From assembly GCA_020073495.1 (NCBI GenBank), contig JAIQFD010000003.1, positions 124,001-188,000 of the forward strand: a stretch of DNA of 64,000 nt, in the 5' to 3' direction. Made by a program: the position numbers and the translations under genes. Numbering within the stretch: the stretch's first letter is position 1; the number at the start of each line of letters is the position of its first letter. The DNA comes from Terriglobia bacterium (lineage in GTDB: Bacteria > Acidobacteriota > Terriglobia > Terriglobales > Acidobacteriaceae). Shown piece by piece: positions 1-8,894 of the stretch. A model generated the notes under the pieces. It was not told the DNA's origin. It ran no database searches and saw only the letters and a program-made list of their open reading frames with translations.

Positions 1-80
1 TGCCACCGCTTGAACAGTGAGTCGATCTCCTCTATGCGCAGGAAGGCCTTGAGATTTTCACGTAGCTCAGGCTCGCTCAT
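1..80 (-). CDS. Partial hypothetical protein cut by the window edge
   Basis: The minus strand reads from an ATG at 80 to the window edge, giving 26 codons that begin MSEPELRENLKAFL. The composition is protein-like, acidic and helical. The same frame stays open upstream past 190, so the true start could lie higher, but no other ATG and no clear ribosome binding site is visible. The function is unknown and no domain can be recognised from so little sequence. It lies downstream, on the same strand, of the terminator of the SYLF gene, so it would need its own promoter. It could also be a chance open frame. Confidence 0.3.
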   Translation of the reverse strand, partial: MSEPELRENLKAFLRIEEIDSLFKRW

Positions 81-185
81 CGATTGCAGATTCTGCCACA
101 GACGGTAGGAAGCTGGGCAGGGATTCTGTCGGCGATGCAGGGCAATGTCAAGCCGGGAACCGGGATCAGCGACTGACGACGGGCA

Positions 186-224
186 GAAAAAAGCCCAGGT
201 ACCCCTTTCGGAAATGCCTGGGCT
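186..224 (-). terminator. Rho-independent terminator of the SYLF gene
   Basis: On the minus strand an 8-bp stem (AGCCCAGG at 217-224 with CCTGGGCT at 192-199) is followed by a run of six T. It begins 9 bases past the stop of the SYLF-domain gene, so it most likely ends that transcript. Confidence 0.75.
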
Positions 225-232
225 GCTTGTGG

Positions 233-967
233 TTACTTTTCGGCGCGCAGCGACTTGGGATCGGACAGGTTCTTCGGTGAATGCCGGTTGAGGGTGGAAA
301 CCAAGGCGCTGCCGCCGGCAGGTACGCCCGTGCCGCCACGCACGATCTCGCGCGCCGTCAGCTTGCGGCCGTAGATCTTCCGGTTCGCGCTGTTGTCCTG
401 GCGCAGAGTCGAGCCTTCCAGCGAGATTCCCGCGAAGAGTCCGCGCGAGCGCGAGTAAGAGAGGATCTCCGCGCGCATGAAAGCGTCGGTGGCGGCGGTG
501 GCGTCGCGGCCCTTGGGTCCAGCGGCAGCGGAAGCGTCCGCACCCAGCTTGACCTTGCTCTTCAGCAGCGACTCGACGCCGTGCGCATTCATTACGAGCA
601 GCACGAAGTCAGTCGCCTGGCCGCCGAGCTGGAGGCCGATATTGGCGCCCTCCAGGGCGTACATAGCCGGCGCACTCCAGGGACCGGTGAAGGCTGCGCC
701 GGTGCGGCAACTCATCGCGCCGCGCCCGTAGCTTCCGCCAACTCCGATCGCGAACTTCAGGGTGGAGGGGATCACCACCACGCACTCGGCCTTGTTCAGA
801 AGGTCGGGCGGAATGGCGTCGGGGATGTCCAGCACTTCCTGCAAAACCTCACCGGAGGCCTTCAGGCGCTCTTGTTCCTTCTCGCTCTTGTCCTTGGCGA
901 ACGCACTCGGAATGAGCAGGACAAGAACAGTGATCACAGTCAAAGTTTTCTTCATCATGATTGTCAT
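233..967 (-). CDS. SYLF-domain (Ysc84-like) lipid-binding secreted protein
   Basis: The 244-residue product starts MTIMMKKTLTVITVLVLL, a clear Sec signal peptide ending near AFA. The rest matches the SYLF/Ysc84 fold: a central segment AECVVVIPSTLKFAIGVGGS, then a Gly-rich stretch and VESLLKSKVKLGADASAAAG. SYLF proteins bind phospholipid membranes; the bacterial role is poorly defined and is here presumably periplasmic or at the envelope. The ATG at 967 is chosen because GGAG lies 7 nt upstream; ATGs at 958 and 955 are alternatives. The longer upstream frame (to 1087) has no signal-like character. It is a single gene with its own terminator; the tRNA-Arg gene lies divergently upstream. Confidence 0.85.
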   Translation of the reverse strand: MTIMMKKTLTVITVLVLLIPSAFAKDKSEKEQERLKASGEVLQEVLDIPDAIPPDLLNKAECVVVIPSTLKFAIGVGGSYGRGAMSCRTGAAFTGPWSAPAMYALEGANIGLQLGGQATDFVLLVMNAHGVESLLKSKVKLGADASAAAGPKGRDATAATDAFMRAEILSYSRSRGLFAGISLEGSTLRQDNSANRKIYGRKLTAREIVRGGTGVPAGGSALVSTLNRHSPKNLSDPKSLRAEK

Positions 968-1130
968 TAGACAGCTCCGGACTGGATATGGTTGTGTGAT
1001 TCGGTTCACTGGGCAAGTGCCTGTGGGACACAGGGGGAACGCGAAATCGGCCGTAACCCTGTTGGCCCATGGACAACTTTTGGGCATGGGCCGAAATAAG
1101 CAGTTTAGAATGTAAGGAATAGATGGAAAC

Positions 1131-1207
1131 GGGCGCGTAGCTCAATCGGATAGAGCACCGGCCTTCTAAGCCGGGGGTTGCTGGTTCAAGTCCAGCCGCG
1201 CCTACCA
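1131..1207 (+). tRNA. tRNA-Arg (anticodon UCU)
   Basis: A full cloverleaf of 77 nt including an encoded CCA. The acceptor GGGCGCG pairs with CGCGCCT (first pair G-U). The anticodon stem CCGGC/GCCGG holds the loop CTTCTAA, giving anticodon TCT. The T arm is GCTGG-TTCAAGT-CCAGC. No integrase or attachment-site duplication is seen beside it. Confidence 0.97.
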
Positions 1208-1213
1208 GAAAAA

Positions 1214-1244
1214 CAGTACTCAGTACTCAGTACCCAGTACTCAG
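1214..1244. repeat. Short tandem AGTACTC repeat after tRNA-Arg
   Basis: About four imperfect copies of CAGTACTC follow the tRNA 3' end directly. A similar run lies at 4122-4150, about 90 bases before tRNA-Thr. The role is unknown. Confidence 0.6.
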
Positions 1245-1344
1245 TGAACTCCCGCCGCTGCACGCCTCACGATTAAGTCGGTCGCACCTGTTGTGGCGCT
1301 ACCCGCTTCAGCCTTGCAGGGCTTTGGCGACTGTCTGGCTCTGT

Positions 1345-1629
1345 TCAGCGGATCTCGCCGCCGATGAATTCGACGCCAATGGTACGTTCGCGACGGGAGC
1401 GGATGATGACCTCCAGCGTGTGGGTCACGTCGCTCTTGGGCTCGATGATCTCGATGCGCAGGCGGCGCCCCGCCGGCATCTGCTCCGCGACCAGGTTCGA
1501 GGCGGCCGCGATCTGCATGCCTCCGCCCCCCACGCTGCGGACCTTGCCCAGCGTCTGCCCGGATTCGTCCACGGCGTAGGCGTCGTCGGAGAGGTCAAGG
1601 CGCGGGAATTTGCGGCGTTCTTTGGACAT
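1345..1629 (-). CDS. Stand-alone PilZ-domain protein
   Basis: The 94-residue protein is one short PilZ-type domain. The N-terminus MSKERRKFPRLDL contains the RxxxR arm (R6, R10) that binds c-di-GMP in this family. The second PilZ motif (D/N-x-S-x-x-G) is only partly kept, in the stretch VRSVGGGGMQIAA, so ligand binding is likely but not certain. The C-terminus RTIGVEFIGG is a typical last strand of the fold. Such proteins act as cytoplasmic c-di-GMP effectors, often for motility or pili; pilT lies 16 kb away. It appears monocistronic. Confidence 0.75.
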   Translation of the reverse strand: MSKERRKFPRLDLSDDAYAVDESGQTLGKVRSVGGGGMQIAAASNLVAEQMPAGRRLRIEIIEPKSDVTHTLEVIIRSRRERTIGVEFIGGEIR

Positions 1630-1794
1630 GAGAGTTCACTCGCAGCGTAATGCAGACGAGCACACTAAAGAAACAGTTTCCGGCGCTGGTGTGCGACTGT
1701 GTGCGGCTTCAGATCCTTCGCGGCTGCGCCGCTCAGGATGACCGCGGCGGGCTCCCGCTCGTTTTTGGGACGCGCTCACGCCCGCCAACCGCGG

Positions 1795-2973
1795 TCACTT
1801 GCCCAGGACCAGCTTGGCGATAGTCTGGAGCTGCATGTTGCTGGTGCCCTCGTAGATCTTGCCGATCTTCGAGTCGCGGAAGTACTTCTCGACCGGGTAG
1901 TCCTTGGTGAAGCCGTATCCGCCGTAGATCTCGACGGCGAGTGAAGTGACCCGTTCGGCGACCTGCGAGGAGTACAGCTTGGTCATGGCCGCTTCCTTCA
2001 CGAAATTCATGCCGGTGTCTTTCATGCGGGCGGAGTTATACACCATCATGCGGGCGGCCTCGATCTCGGTGGCGGCCTGGGCAAGCTGGAACTGCACACC
2101 CTGGAATTCGGCAATCGCTTTGCCGAACTGCTTGCGCTCCTGGGCGTACTTGGCGGCAGCTTCCCAGGCGCCGCGGGCCACGCCCAGCATCTGGGCGCCG
2201 ATGCCGATGCGGCCTTCGTTCAGGGTCTCGATGGCGATCTTGTAGCCCTTGCCCACCTCGCCCAGCACGTTGTTCTTCGGCACCTTGCAGTCTTCGAGGA
2301 TCAGCTCGCAGGTGGAGGAAGCGCGGATGCCCAACTTGTCTTCCTTCTTGCCGACGGTGAAGCCGGAGAAGTCCTTGTCGACCAGGAAGGCGGTGATGCC
2401 CTTGTAGCCGGCGGCGGGATCGACAGTGGCGAAGATGATGAACAGGCCGGCTTCCTTGGCGTTGGTGATCCACAGCTTGCGGCCGTTGAGGACGTAGTCG
2501 CTTCCCTTGAGCTCCGCCTTGGTGGTGAGAGCGAAGGCGTCCGAGCCGGAACCGGCCTCACTCAGCGCGTAAGCGCCGACGGTTTCGGCGGACAACTTAG
2601 GCAGGTAGCGCTTCTTCTGCTCGTCTGTGGCCCAACGCAGGATGGCGTTGTTGACCAGGGTGTTCTGCACGTCCACCACCACCCCGGCGGACGCGTCCAC
2701 ACGGGAGAGCTCTTCGACGGCGAGGATGGCTTCGAAGAACTTGCCGCCGCCCCCGCCGAACTGTTCGGGGATCTCGATGCCCATCAGGCCGAGCTGGAAG
2801 AACTGCTCGATGAGGCCGTGGTCGAAGACGCCCTTCTCGTCCATCTCGCGGGAAAGGGGGCGGATCTTCTCGTCGGCGAATTGCCGCACGTTGTCACGGA
2901 ACAGAACCTCGTCTTCGGTGAGCGCGACCAGGGGAGCAGGGCCGAGTTCCTTTTGAACGCTGACATCAGGCAT
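1795..2973 (-). CDS. Acyl-CoA dehydrogenase
   Basis: The 392-residue protein has the full flavoprotein dehydrogenase layout: an N-terminal helical domain (to about 125), a beta domain with YALSEAGSGSDAFAL, and a C-terminal helical domain with YGGYGF. The catalytic base is Glu375 in IYEGTSNMQ. It oxidises an acyl-CoA to the 2-enoyl-CoA using FAD and passes electrons to ETF. The start at 2973 has GAGGG upstream, although the frame stays open to 3591 across the intergenic region. The substrate is probably short or branched chain and cannot be fixed from sequence. It may feed the acyl-CoA catabolic genes at 44-54 kb. Confidence 0.92.
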   Translation of the reverse strand: MPDVSVQKELGPAPLVALTEDEVLFRDNVRQFADEKIRPLSREMDEKGVFDHGLIEQFFQLGLMGIEIPEQFGGGGGKFFEAILAVEELSRVDASAGVVVDVQNTLVNNAILRWATDEQKKRYLPKLSAETVGAYALSEAGSGSDAFALTTKAELKGSDYVLNGRKLWITNAKEAGLFIIFATVDPAAGYKGITAFLVDKDFSGFTVGKKEDKLGIRASSTCELILEDCKVPKNNVLGEVGKGYKIAIETLNEGRIGIGAQMLGVARGAWEAAAKYAQERKQFGKAIAEFQGVQFQLAQAATEIEAARMMVYNSARMKDTGMNFVKEAAMTKLYSSQVAERVTSLAVEIYGGYGFTKDYPVEKYFRDSKIGKIYEGTSNMQLQTIAKLVLGK

Positions 2974-3107
2974 ATGAATCCCTCGGTATGAAGTGCGAAA
3001 CAGAGGATTGTAGCACCGGTAATTTGCGATTTCCGACCGTGCAGAGAAAAGACTCACACAAAGGAGACGAAGGAAAACAAAGCAAGACACGAAGTGAAGA
3101 ACAAAAA

Positions 3108-4010
3108 CTACTTGCGGCGGTAAACGACGCGCAGGTTGTCGTCTTCGAGGATGCGGTGGATCTGATTGCGCGCGTGCACGGCCCAGGGGCCGGAGGTGTC
3201 CAGCTTCACGTAGCTGCGCCAATGGGGCAGGGCGCGGCGCGGCTGCTTCAGCTTCTCGTAAGCGAGGGCCAGGTTGTAGTGCGCGTCGGCGTAGGTGGGG
3301 GCGAGCACCAGCGCCTGCTTGTAGGAGCGGATGGCTTCCTGGAGGCGCCCGGTCTCGTCGAGCACGTTGCCCAGATCGAAGTAGGCCAGGGCGTACTTGG
3401 AGTCCGCCTCGACGGCGTTGCGGTAGTGCGCCTCGGCCTGGGCGTAGTTCTGACGGTTGTAGTAGAGCGTACCCAGGTTGATGTGGGCGGCGGCGTGCCC
3501 AGGATCGAGTTCGATGGCCTGCTGGTAGGCTTCGATGGCCTCGAGCTGTGCCCCGGGGTCCTCCTCGAGCGCGATACCCTTGGCGAACCATTCGACCGCG
3601 GTCTCGGCCGTGCGCATGGCCCTGACCTTGGTGGGCACGACGGCGCGGCGGTTGAAATCCATGACGAACTGGCCGGACATGGGCTCGACCGCGGTACCCT
3701 CATGGCGGAAGGCCACGCGCCCCCGGGTGGAGAAGGTGCCAGCCTCCAGCAGGGGGTTTTCCATGCCGCTGACTGCCTTCTGCATAGCCTCAAGGGACTC
3801 GCGAATCACCCCCGGGCGCACGCGCTTGGCGCTCAGGTCTCGGAGTTTCTTCAGTTGGAGGAGCTCGAAAAACGAATAGTCTTCGCCGGGCGCGATCAGA
3901 CCGGCTTTTTCCCATCCGGCCAGTTGGCGCGCCGACATGCGCAGGATCCGCAGTACGTCCGCTCTTGCGTATCGGGTCACTGTATGCGGTTGTGTTCCAA
4001 CAAGATGCAT
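3108..4010 (-). CDS. MerR-like HTH fused to TPR repeats
   Basis: The 300-residue protein begins with a MerR-type winged helix (residues about 12-75: TRYARADVLRILRMSARQLA, then GWEKAGLIAP). A linker of about 60 residues follows, then at least three tetratricopeptide repeats (about 140-270), such as AAAHINLGTLYYNRQNYAQA. It is presumably a DNA-binding regulator whose TPR part senses or docks a partner protein; the target is unknown. It is transcribed toward the acyl-CoA dehydrogenase gene with a 134-base gap, so co-transcription is possible. No effector-binding domain typical of MerR proteins is present. Confidence 0.75.
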   Translation of the reverse strand: MHLVGTQPHTVTRYARADVLRILRMSARQLAGWEKAGLIAPGEDYSFFELLQLKKLRDLSAKRVRPGVIRESLEAMQKAVSGMENPLLEAGTFSTRGRVAFRHEGTAVEPMSGQFVMDFNRRAVVPTKVRAMRTAETAVEWFAKGIALEEDPGAQLEAIEAYQQAIELDPGHAAAHINLGTLYYNRQNYAQAEAHYRNAVEADSKYALAYFDLGNVLDETGRLQEAIRSYKQALVLAPTYADAHYNLALAYEKLKQPRRALPHWRSYVKLDTSGPWAVHARNQIHRILEDDNLRVVYRRK

Positions 4011-4121
4011 TATGCGAAGGGTGCCTGAGGATTAGCAAGTGGAAAAATTGTGGATAAGTAACCAGTAACCAGAGCCGAATTACAAGCCTGGGTACGTAGC
4101 GAGGCGGATGCGTTCAAAAGA

Positions 4122-4150
4122 AGTACTCAGTACTCGGTACGCAGCACTCT
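4122..4150. repeat. AGTACTC tandem repeat near tRNA-Thr
   Basis: Imperfect copies of AGTACTC/GGTACGC sit in the 231-base gap (4011-4241) before tRNA-Thr and resemble the run at 1214-1244. No gene is seen in that gap. Confidence 0.5.
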
Positions 4151-4241
4151 GTGACGCCGCAGAGGGGCCGACTTTACGGTAATTGGACGAGGAATTAGAA
4201 TCATCGAAGTAGAGGCGCAGCTGGTCTCCTCCTTCCGCCGG

Positions 4242-4317
4242 GCCGACGTAGCTCAGTTGGTAGAGCAGTCGATTCGTAATCGACAGGTCATCGGTTCAAG
4301 TCCGATCGTCGGCTCCA
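4242..4317 (+). tRNA. tRNA-Thr (anticodon CGU)
   Basis: A 76-nt cloverleaf with encoded CCA. The acceptor GCCGACG pairs with CGTCGGC. The anticodon stem GTCGA/TCGAC encloses TTCGTAA, giving anticodon CGT. The T arm is ATCGG-TTCAAGT-CCGAT. Confidence 0.97.
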
Positions 4318-4444
4318 GTCCTTTCGCCGGAACCCCTCGAGCCGCTTGTTCCGGGTGTGGTTTTCTTGCACACTAGGCGCGCTCTCGGGTCCGCCGTGTG
4401 AGGAGCAGGTCGGAGGATCTCCGGGCCCGGATGCGGCAAGAGAC

Positions 4445-5083
4445 ATGACCCAGGTAGGCACCGAAGCGGAAAACCCGACGCCTGTAGCTGCGCCCCAGCC
4501 GCCGGCCGGAACAAAGCGGTTCCTGAGCGTTCTGCGCGGACTTTCCTGGAAGGCTAAAATCGCACTCCCGCTGGTGCTGGTGGGCATCGGATTCGTGGTG
4601 TACATCACGGGCAGGTCGGCCACCTTGCGCGTGACCTGCCAGCACAACCTGCGCTCCGGAGAACTCAGGGCCTGGGCGGATGACCAACTGGTGTATTCCG
4701 GTAAATTGAGCGGCGCGGCGAAGAAAAAGTTTGGACTGTTCCCCAGCAAGAACCCGGGAAGCTTCTCGCAGACGTTGAAGGTGCCGGACGGGCATCACAA
4801 TCTCCGCATCCAGGTAGTGGGCGACAGTTATGACCAATCGCGCACCATCCCCGTGGACTTCAGCCCCGACACGCAGTCTACGGTCGCCGTCAGCGCGCTC
4901 AGCCGGAATCTGCAAGTGAATTGGAAGGACACGCACTTCGCGCCTTTGAGCGCGGACACGCCCTGGTACGTGCGATACGCCAAGGCGCTATTCATCACCA
5001 TCTTCGGTTCGATCATCTCGGCGGTGATGGGAATGGTGGTGCAGGAGATCCTGACGAAGCTGCGCCAGCCGGCACGAAGCTAA
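4445..5083 (+). CDS. Membrane-anchored hypothetical protein with two terminal TM segments
   Basis: The 212-residue product has a short Pro-rich cytoplasmic N-terminus and a TM helix at about 39-55 (KIALPLVLVGIGFVVYI). A soluble, beta-rich extracytoplasmic domain follows, then a second TM helix near the C-terminus (ALFITIFGSIISAVMGMVV). The soluble part (TLRVTCQHNLRSGELRAWAD) recalls small PEGA-like or carbohydrate-module folds, but no family is certain. The ATG at 4445 fits the start of credible protein; the upstream open frame from 4346 overlaps only intergenic sequence after the tRNA. It is followed directly by a terminator, so it forms its own transcript. Confidence 0.7.
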   Translation: MTQVGTEAENPTPVAAPQPPAGTKRFLSVLRGLSWKAKIALPLVLVGIGFVVYITGRSATLRVTCQHNLRSGELRAWADDQLVYSGKLSGAAKKKFGLFPSKNPGSFSQTLKVPDGHHNLRIQVVGDSYDQSRTIPVDFSPDTQSTVAVSALSRNLQVNWKDTHFAPLSADTPWYVRYAKALFITIFGSIISAVMGMVVQEILTKLRQPARS

Positions 5084-5104
5084 GCGAAGAATCCAGCGAA
5101 AACG

Positions 5105-5136
5105 AAAAGACCGCCCTGGCAATGGGCGGCCTTTTC
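5105..5136 (+). terminator. Rho-independent terminator
   Basis: CCGCCC (5111-5116) pairs with GGGCGG (5124-5129), followed by CCTTTTCTC on the plus strand, 20-odd bases after the stop at 5083. The A-rich left flank could let it work on both strands, although the nearest minus-strand gene ends farther away at 5353. Confidence 0.7.
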
Positions 5137-5352
5137 TCTTAGGGAGAATAGTTCCAACGAAAGCATTACGTCAGAACTCGATGGCGAAATCTTATGAGCC
5201 GGATAAATGGGGTGTCAAGGAATTTTTCGAGAATAAGCACTATTGTTTTCAACAACTTGCAAAATCAGCAAACTCTTGGAAAAAGTGACAAAAAGTGGCC
5301 AAAACGCATCTGCGGCATGATAAAAGCTTCGGAATCAAAGACTTGTGGGTCT

Positions 5353-6435
5353 CTACTGGCGCAGGTTCAGGCGGATGATCTCGACATCCTCGGGGCGATC
5401 GAACACGCGACCGGGGAATAGCCGCTTGAGAATGACGCGCACCCCTCCGAACATCACACCGAGCACGAGCGCGAAGAGCAGCAGGATCCCGATGAGCACG
5501 AAGATGTTCACGATGAGGTTGCCGATGTTGTCCCGCTTGCTGAGCGAGGTGGCTTCGTTCCAGGTGACGTCGGCTTCGTAGTTGACGGCGGCGAGAAGAG
5601 ACTTCGCTTCCTTGGGAGAAATGTCACCGCTCACCAGCGCGAGCAGTGGCCCGGTGCGCTTGAGATTGAGATCCGGCGATGGCGATGCGCCGGAGGGATG
5701 AGTGAGAGCGCCTTTCGCCGCCTCCATGGCGCGCAGGCGCTCGCCGGCGATGGCAGGTGTGGGATACGAGATGATGGTCAGCGTAGCAACGCCCTGCGAG
5801 GTGGAATACTTCCCGAGCACGACCTCGGCGCCGCGTGCGAACTCCACCAGTTGAGCCGGCAGCGGCGCGCCGACCGCATCCAGGCCTACCGGTCCGAGCA
5901 CATACTTCGCGGAATGGCGGATGAAGGACTGCCTCGGCAGATAGAGCGGCAAGGTCGGCGGCTTGGTGGACTCACCGGGAGGCAGGGGCAGCCCCTTGGC
6001 TAGCTCGCGCAGTTCGGCAGCCGACATCGCGGTCACGCGGTCGAAGACAGCATCCACCAGGATGTTGCCACGGTAGAACAGCACGTGGGTGTTCTCCGAG
6101 GCGCCCTGGTCACCGATGGTCTCGGTCTGCATGTCACCGCGCTTGTAAAACGTGAACGCGCCATAGGCGCCGGAGGCGTCGTTGAAGCGGGCGGCCTTGA
6201 CCCTAAGCTTGCGGCCGGGGGAGGTGTAGGTGGCGGCTTCGAAGTCGGTGAAGCCGTATTCCTTCATCAGGGCGCCGTTCGCCGGGTCGGCCTGCGCGGG
6301 ATCGGTGCCGGCGTGCGGAATGGTTTTTTGCCAACCGGCAAAGATATCGGGGAGGATCGGTGCAGGCTTGTCGGCAGCCAGGGCGGAAAGAGCCAGCGCT
6401 ATTACAAGGGCGACGGTGGCAAGCAGGCGGTTCAT
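5353..6435 (-). CDS. Exported membrane-anchored hypothetical protein (DUF6599-like)
   Basis: The 360-residue protein starts MNRLLATVALVIALALSALA, a signal peptide. A globular extracytoplasmic part of about 290 residues is rich in short beta segments, and a TM helix near 307-330 (NLIVNIFVLIGILLLFALVL) is followed by a basic tail. The stretch YGFTDFEAATYTSPGRKLRV resembles proteins seen widely in Acidobacteria and catalogued as DUF6599; that assignment is from memory. The function is unknown. It is a single gene, with a repeat-rich gap upstream separating it from the amidase gene. Confidence 0.7.
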   Translation of the reverse strand: MNRLLATVALVIALALSALAADKPAPILPDIFAGWQKTIPHAGTDPAQADPANGALMKEYGFTDFEAATYTSPGRKLRVKAARFNDASGAYGAFTFYKRGDMQTETIGDQGASENTHVLFYRGNILVDAVFDRVTAMSAAELRELAKGLPLPPGESTKPPTLPLYLPRQSFIRHSAKYVLGPVGLDAVGAPLPAQLVEFARGAEVVLGKYSTSQGVATLTIISYPTPAIAGERLRAMEAAKGALTHPSGASPSPDLNLKRTGPLLALVSGDISPKEAKSLLAAVNYEADVTWNEATSLSKRDNIGNLIVNIFVLIGILLLFALVLGVMFGGVRVILKRLFPGRVFDRPEDVEIIRLNLRQ

Positions 6436-6499
6436 CGAGACAACAGAGCTCCTGTCTATTAGACAGCGGAGCCTTACCGATAGATTCTACGCTGTCCTT

Positions 6500-6586
6500 T
6501 GAGGGTAGGGGTCCCTTCGGCTTCGCTCAGGGCAGGCTCTTCGACTCGGCGCGCTGACGCCGGGCGCGCCTCGCTCAGGATGACAG
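6500..6586. repeat. CCTGAGC-type dispersed repeat
   Basis: This stretch carries GGGTAGGGGTCCCTTCGGCT and CGCTCAGGATGACAG, shared in part with copies at 1706-1745, 20478-20521, 22182-22226 and 50913-50988. It fills most of the gap between two minus-strand genes. Confidence 0.6.
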
Positions 6587-6617
6587 GTGCAAATGGTCGG
6601 TCAGGAACACAAAACGC

Positions 6618-8804
6618 TTACTGACCGGAGTCTTTGCCCAGCTTGGCGGCAACCTTGACGCCGCTGAGGCCGCTGACGTACTTGGCCATGCCGCGGTAGA
6701 GCGACTCGGCGATCTTCTGCCGCCAATCCGGGGTCATGAGCTTCTTCTCGTCGTTGGGATTGCTGACGAAGGAGATCTCGGCCAGGATGGAGGGCATGTT
6801 GGCGCCGATCAGCACGATAAAAGGTGCCTTCTTCACGCCCCGATTGCGCATGTTCGAGTTCTTGGAGGAAAGGCCGGTCGCCAAGGATTTCTGCACGTCG
6901 GAGGCGAACTCACGCGATTCCTCGATCTTCTCTTTCAGCGCGATCTTCTTCACCAGGTCCTGAAGTTCGTGGATGGATTTTTCGGAGACTGCGTTCTCGC
7001 GCGCCGCTACCTCCAGCGCATCGGCTGAAGAGGTGAAATTCAGGTAGTAGGTCTCGACGCCGCGCGCCGAGGCGTCGCGGCTCGAATTGGCGTGGATGGA
7101 GATAAACAGGTCCGCCTCTTCCTTGTTGGCGATGGCGGTGCGGGTCTCCAGCGGCACGAAGGTGTCATCGTCGCGGGTGTAAACCACGTCGGCCCCCATG
7201 CGGTTCTCCAGCAACTTGCCCAGGCGTAGGGCGACGTCGAGCACCAGGTCCTTCTCCTCGAGTCCCTTCGGGCCGATGGTGCCGGTATCGTGGCCGCCGT
7301 GGCCGGCATCGACCACGATGCGGCCGATCTTCAGTCCCAGGGCGCGGATGAGCGAGCGTTCCCCGTTGGCCGTGGGCTGGGCCTCGCGCGCATTGGGGTC
7401 CTTGGCGACTTCGCTCTTCTTGAGGCGCTTGCCTTGGGAGCGCGGCGCCACGGCCTCAAACGTGGGCGCCGAGGTGGGTTTCGCCGTGTCTTTGACCGTG
7501 GGCTCCGCTTTGGCGATATCGGTAGCGCCCGCATCCTTCTCGGGATTGATCGCTGGTTCTTTGGGCTTTTCTTTGACCTGGACTTGGGGAGCGGGTTCCA
7601 CGGGCTTCGGCTTTCCCGTGGCGGTGGACGGGGCTGGAGCCGGTGCAGGCAATGGAGCAGGCAGTTCCACTTTCCTGGCTTCAGTCTTCGCAGCGGGCAG
7701 TTCCGACTTCTTGGCCTCCGACTTGGCTTCGACCGGCGCGGATTTCGCCGCTTCTTTCACCGCCGGCTTCGCCTCGGTCTTCGCTTCCGACTTTGGCGCT
7801 TCCGCCTTGGCCATTGCTTTTGGCGGCTGCTTGCCGTGGATGTCGATGACCAGGCGGTAGGGATTGGGCAGCAGGAAGGCGGAATACTCGGCGAGCTCAT
7901 CCACCTCCAGCACCACGCGAGTAATGCCGCGCTGGTAGGGCGCGACGCGGATCTTCTTGAGGAAGCCGTCCTCGACATCGAAGGTCTTGCCGATCAGCTC
8001 GGAGGACAGCTTGGTGTCGTGCAGGTCGAAGAAGATGCGGTCGGGATTGGCTACCCGCCCGGCTTCGTACTTGACCTCCTGTTCGAGGTCGATGGCGACG
8101 CGGGTGTAGTCGGGCGTGGACCAGTGACGCACGCCGGTGACGAGAGGCAAGCCTCCGCGGGTCTTCGCTGAGGCGGGCTTGTCTTCGTCGCTGGCCGAGG
8201 CCTGCTCGACGCTCTCCTCGGGCACGGGCTGCGCTGGTTTCTTCTTGGGCGGCGCGGGCAGCTGTTTCTTCGCGTTCTTGGCCGACGAATCGATCTCCTG
8301 GATCTCGGCGCGCGCCTGATCCGCCAGGCGGCTGCCCGGATAGTGCTTCAGGAATTCCTGGAAGCTCGCCTTGGCCTGGGCGGCGTCATCGAGGTCCTGG
8401 TGATAGATCTGGCCGATGGTGAACAGGGCCTGGACGCGGTACTTGCTGCCGGGATACTCGCGGCGCAAAAACTCGTACTGGGCGATGGCAGACTTGAAGG
8501 ATTTCTGGTCGTCGAAGGCGCGGCCGGATTCCGCCAGGAGCTCGGCCACGGCAACCACGCTGGCGTCGGCCTTATTGGAGTTCGGAGCTACGTAATAGAC
8601 CTTGCGGTAGGCGTCGGTGACGCGCTGGTAGTCGCGGCGGGTGCGCAGCGCGCTGGGCTTGCCGTTGAGGGCCTCGCGCAGGCGCTCGGCGGTCTCGAAC
8701 TGGGTGCGCGCGAGCTGCTTCTTCTGCTTGACACTCATCGCCCAGCCGGGCAGGGCAAGCGCGAGCAGCAGCAGGACGGCCAGCCCGCGCGAGACCAGTC
8801 GCAT
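6618..8804 (-). CDS. N-acetylmuramoyl-L-alanine amidase with TPR and AMIN domains
   Basis: The 728-residue exported enzyme should cleave the amide bond between MurNAc and the stem peptide of peptidoglycan. After a signal peptide come TPR-like helices (about 30-175), an AMIN targeting domain (about 220-325), a long Lys/Ala/Pro linker (about 330-480) and a zinc-dependent Amidase_3 domain (about 490-710). The amidase domain starts at IGRIVVDAGHGGHDTG and later has LFISIHANSS; these carry the metal His residues. The ATG at 8804 is preferred over an in-frame GTG at 8819. It likely acts in daughter-cell separation. The TPR fused to an AmiC-type enzyme is larger than the usual form of about 420 residues. 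Confidence 0.93.
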   Translation of the reverse strand: MRLVSRGLAVLLLLALALPGWAMSVKQKKQLARTQFETAERLREALNGKPSALRTRRDYQRVTDAYRKVYYVAPNSNKADASVVAVAELLAESGRAFDDQKSFKSAIAQYEFLRREYPGSKYRVQALFTIGQIYHQDLDDAAQAKASFQEFLKHYPGSRLADQARAEIQEIDSSAKNAKKQLPAPPKKKPAQPVPEESVEQASASDEDKPASAKTRGGLPLVTGVRHWSTPDYTRVAIDLEQEVKYEAGRVANPDRIFFDLHDTKLSSELIGKTFDVEDGFLKKIRVAPYQRGITRVVLEVDELAEYSAFLLPNPYRLVIDIHGKQPPKAMAKAEAPKSEAKTEAKPAVKEAAKSAPVEAKSEAKKSELPAAKTEARKVELPAPLPAPAPAPSTATGKPKPVEPAPQVQVKEKPKEPAINPEKDAGATDIAKAEPTVKDTAKPTSAPTFEAVAPRSQGKRLKKSEVAKDPNAREAQPTANGERSLIRALGLKIGRIVVDAGHGGHDTGTIGPKGLEEKDLVLDVALRLGKLLENRMGADVVYTRDDDTFVPLETRTAIANKEEADLFISIHANSSRDASARGVETYYLNFTSSADALEVAARENAVSEKSIHELQDLVKKIALKEKIEESREFASDVQKSLATGLSSKNSNMRNRGVKKAPFIVLIGANMPSILAEISFVSNPNDEKKLMTPDWRQKIAESLYRGMAKYVSGLSGVKVAAKLGKDSGQ

Positions 8805-8894
8805 TGGACCTACTGTCACAGTTCAGCGCTTCGAATCGCCAATAACCGAGCCAAACTCTCTTGCGGACAACCGAGCGCGGCTGTCCTGCAGCCC

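Noticed and set aside
1214-1244. AGTACTC repeats next to tRNA-Arg as an integration scar
   Set aside because: No integrase and no duplicated tRNA 3' end; a similar run lies before another tRNA, so it is a dispersed repeat.
2974-3591. N-terminal extension of the acyl-CoA dehydrogenase frame back to 3591
   Set aside because: It crosses the neighbouring TPR gene in another frame and a non-coding gap; the ATG at 2973 has a good ribosome binding site.
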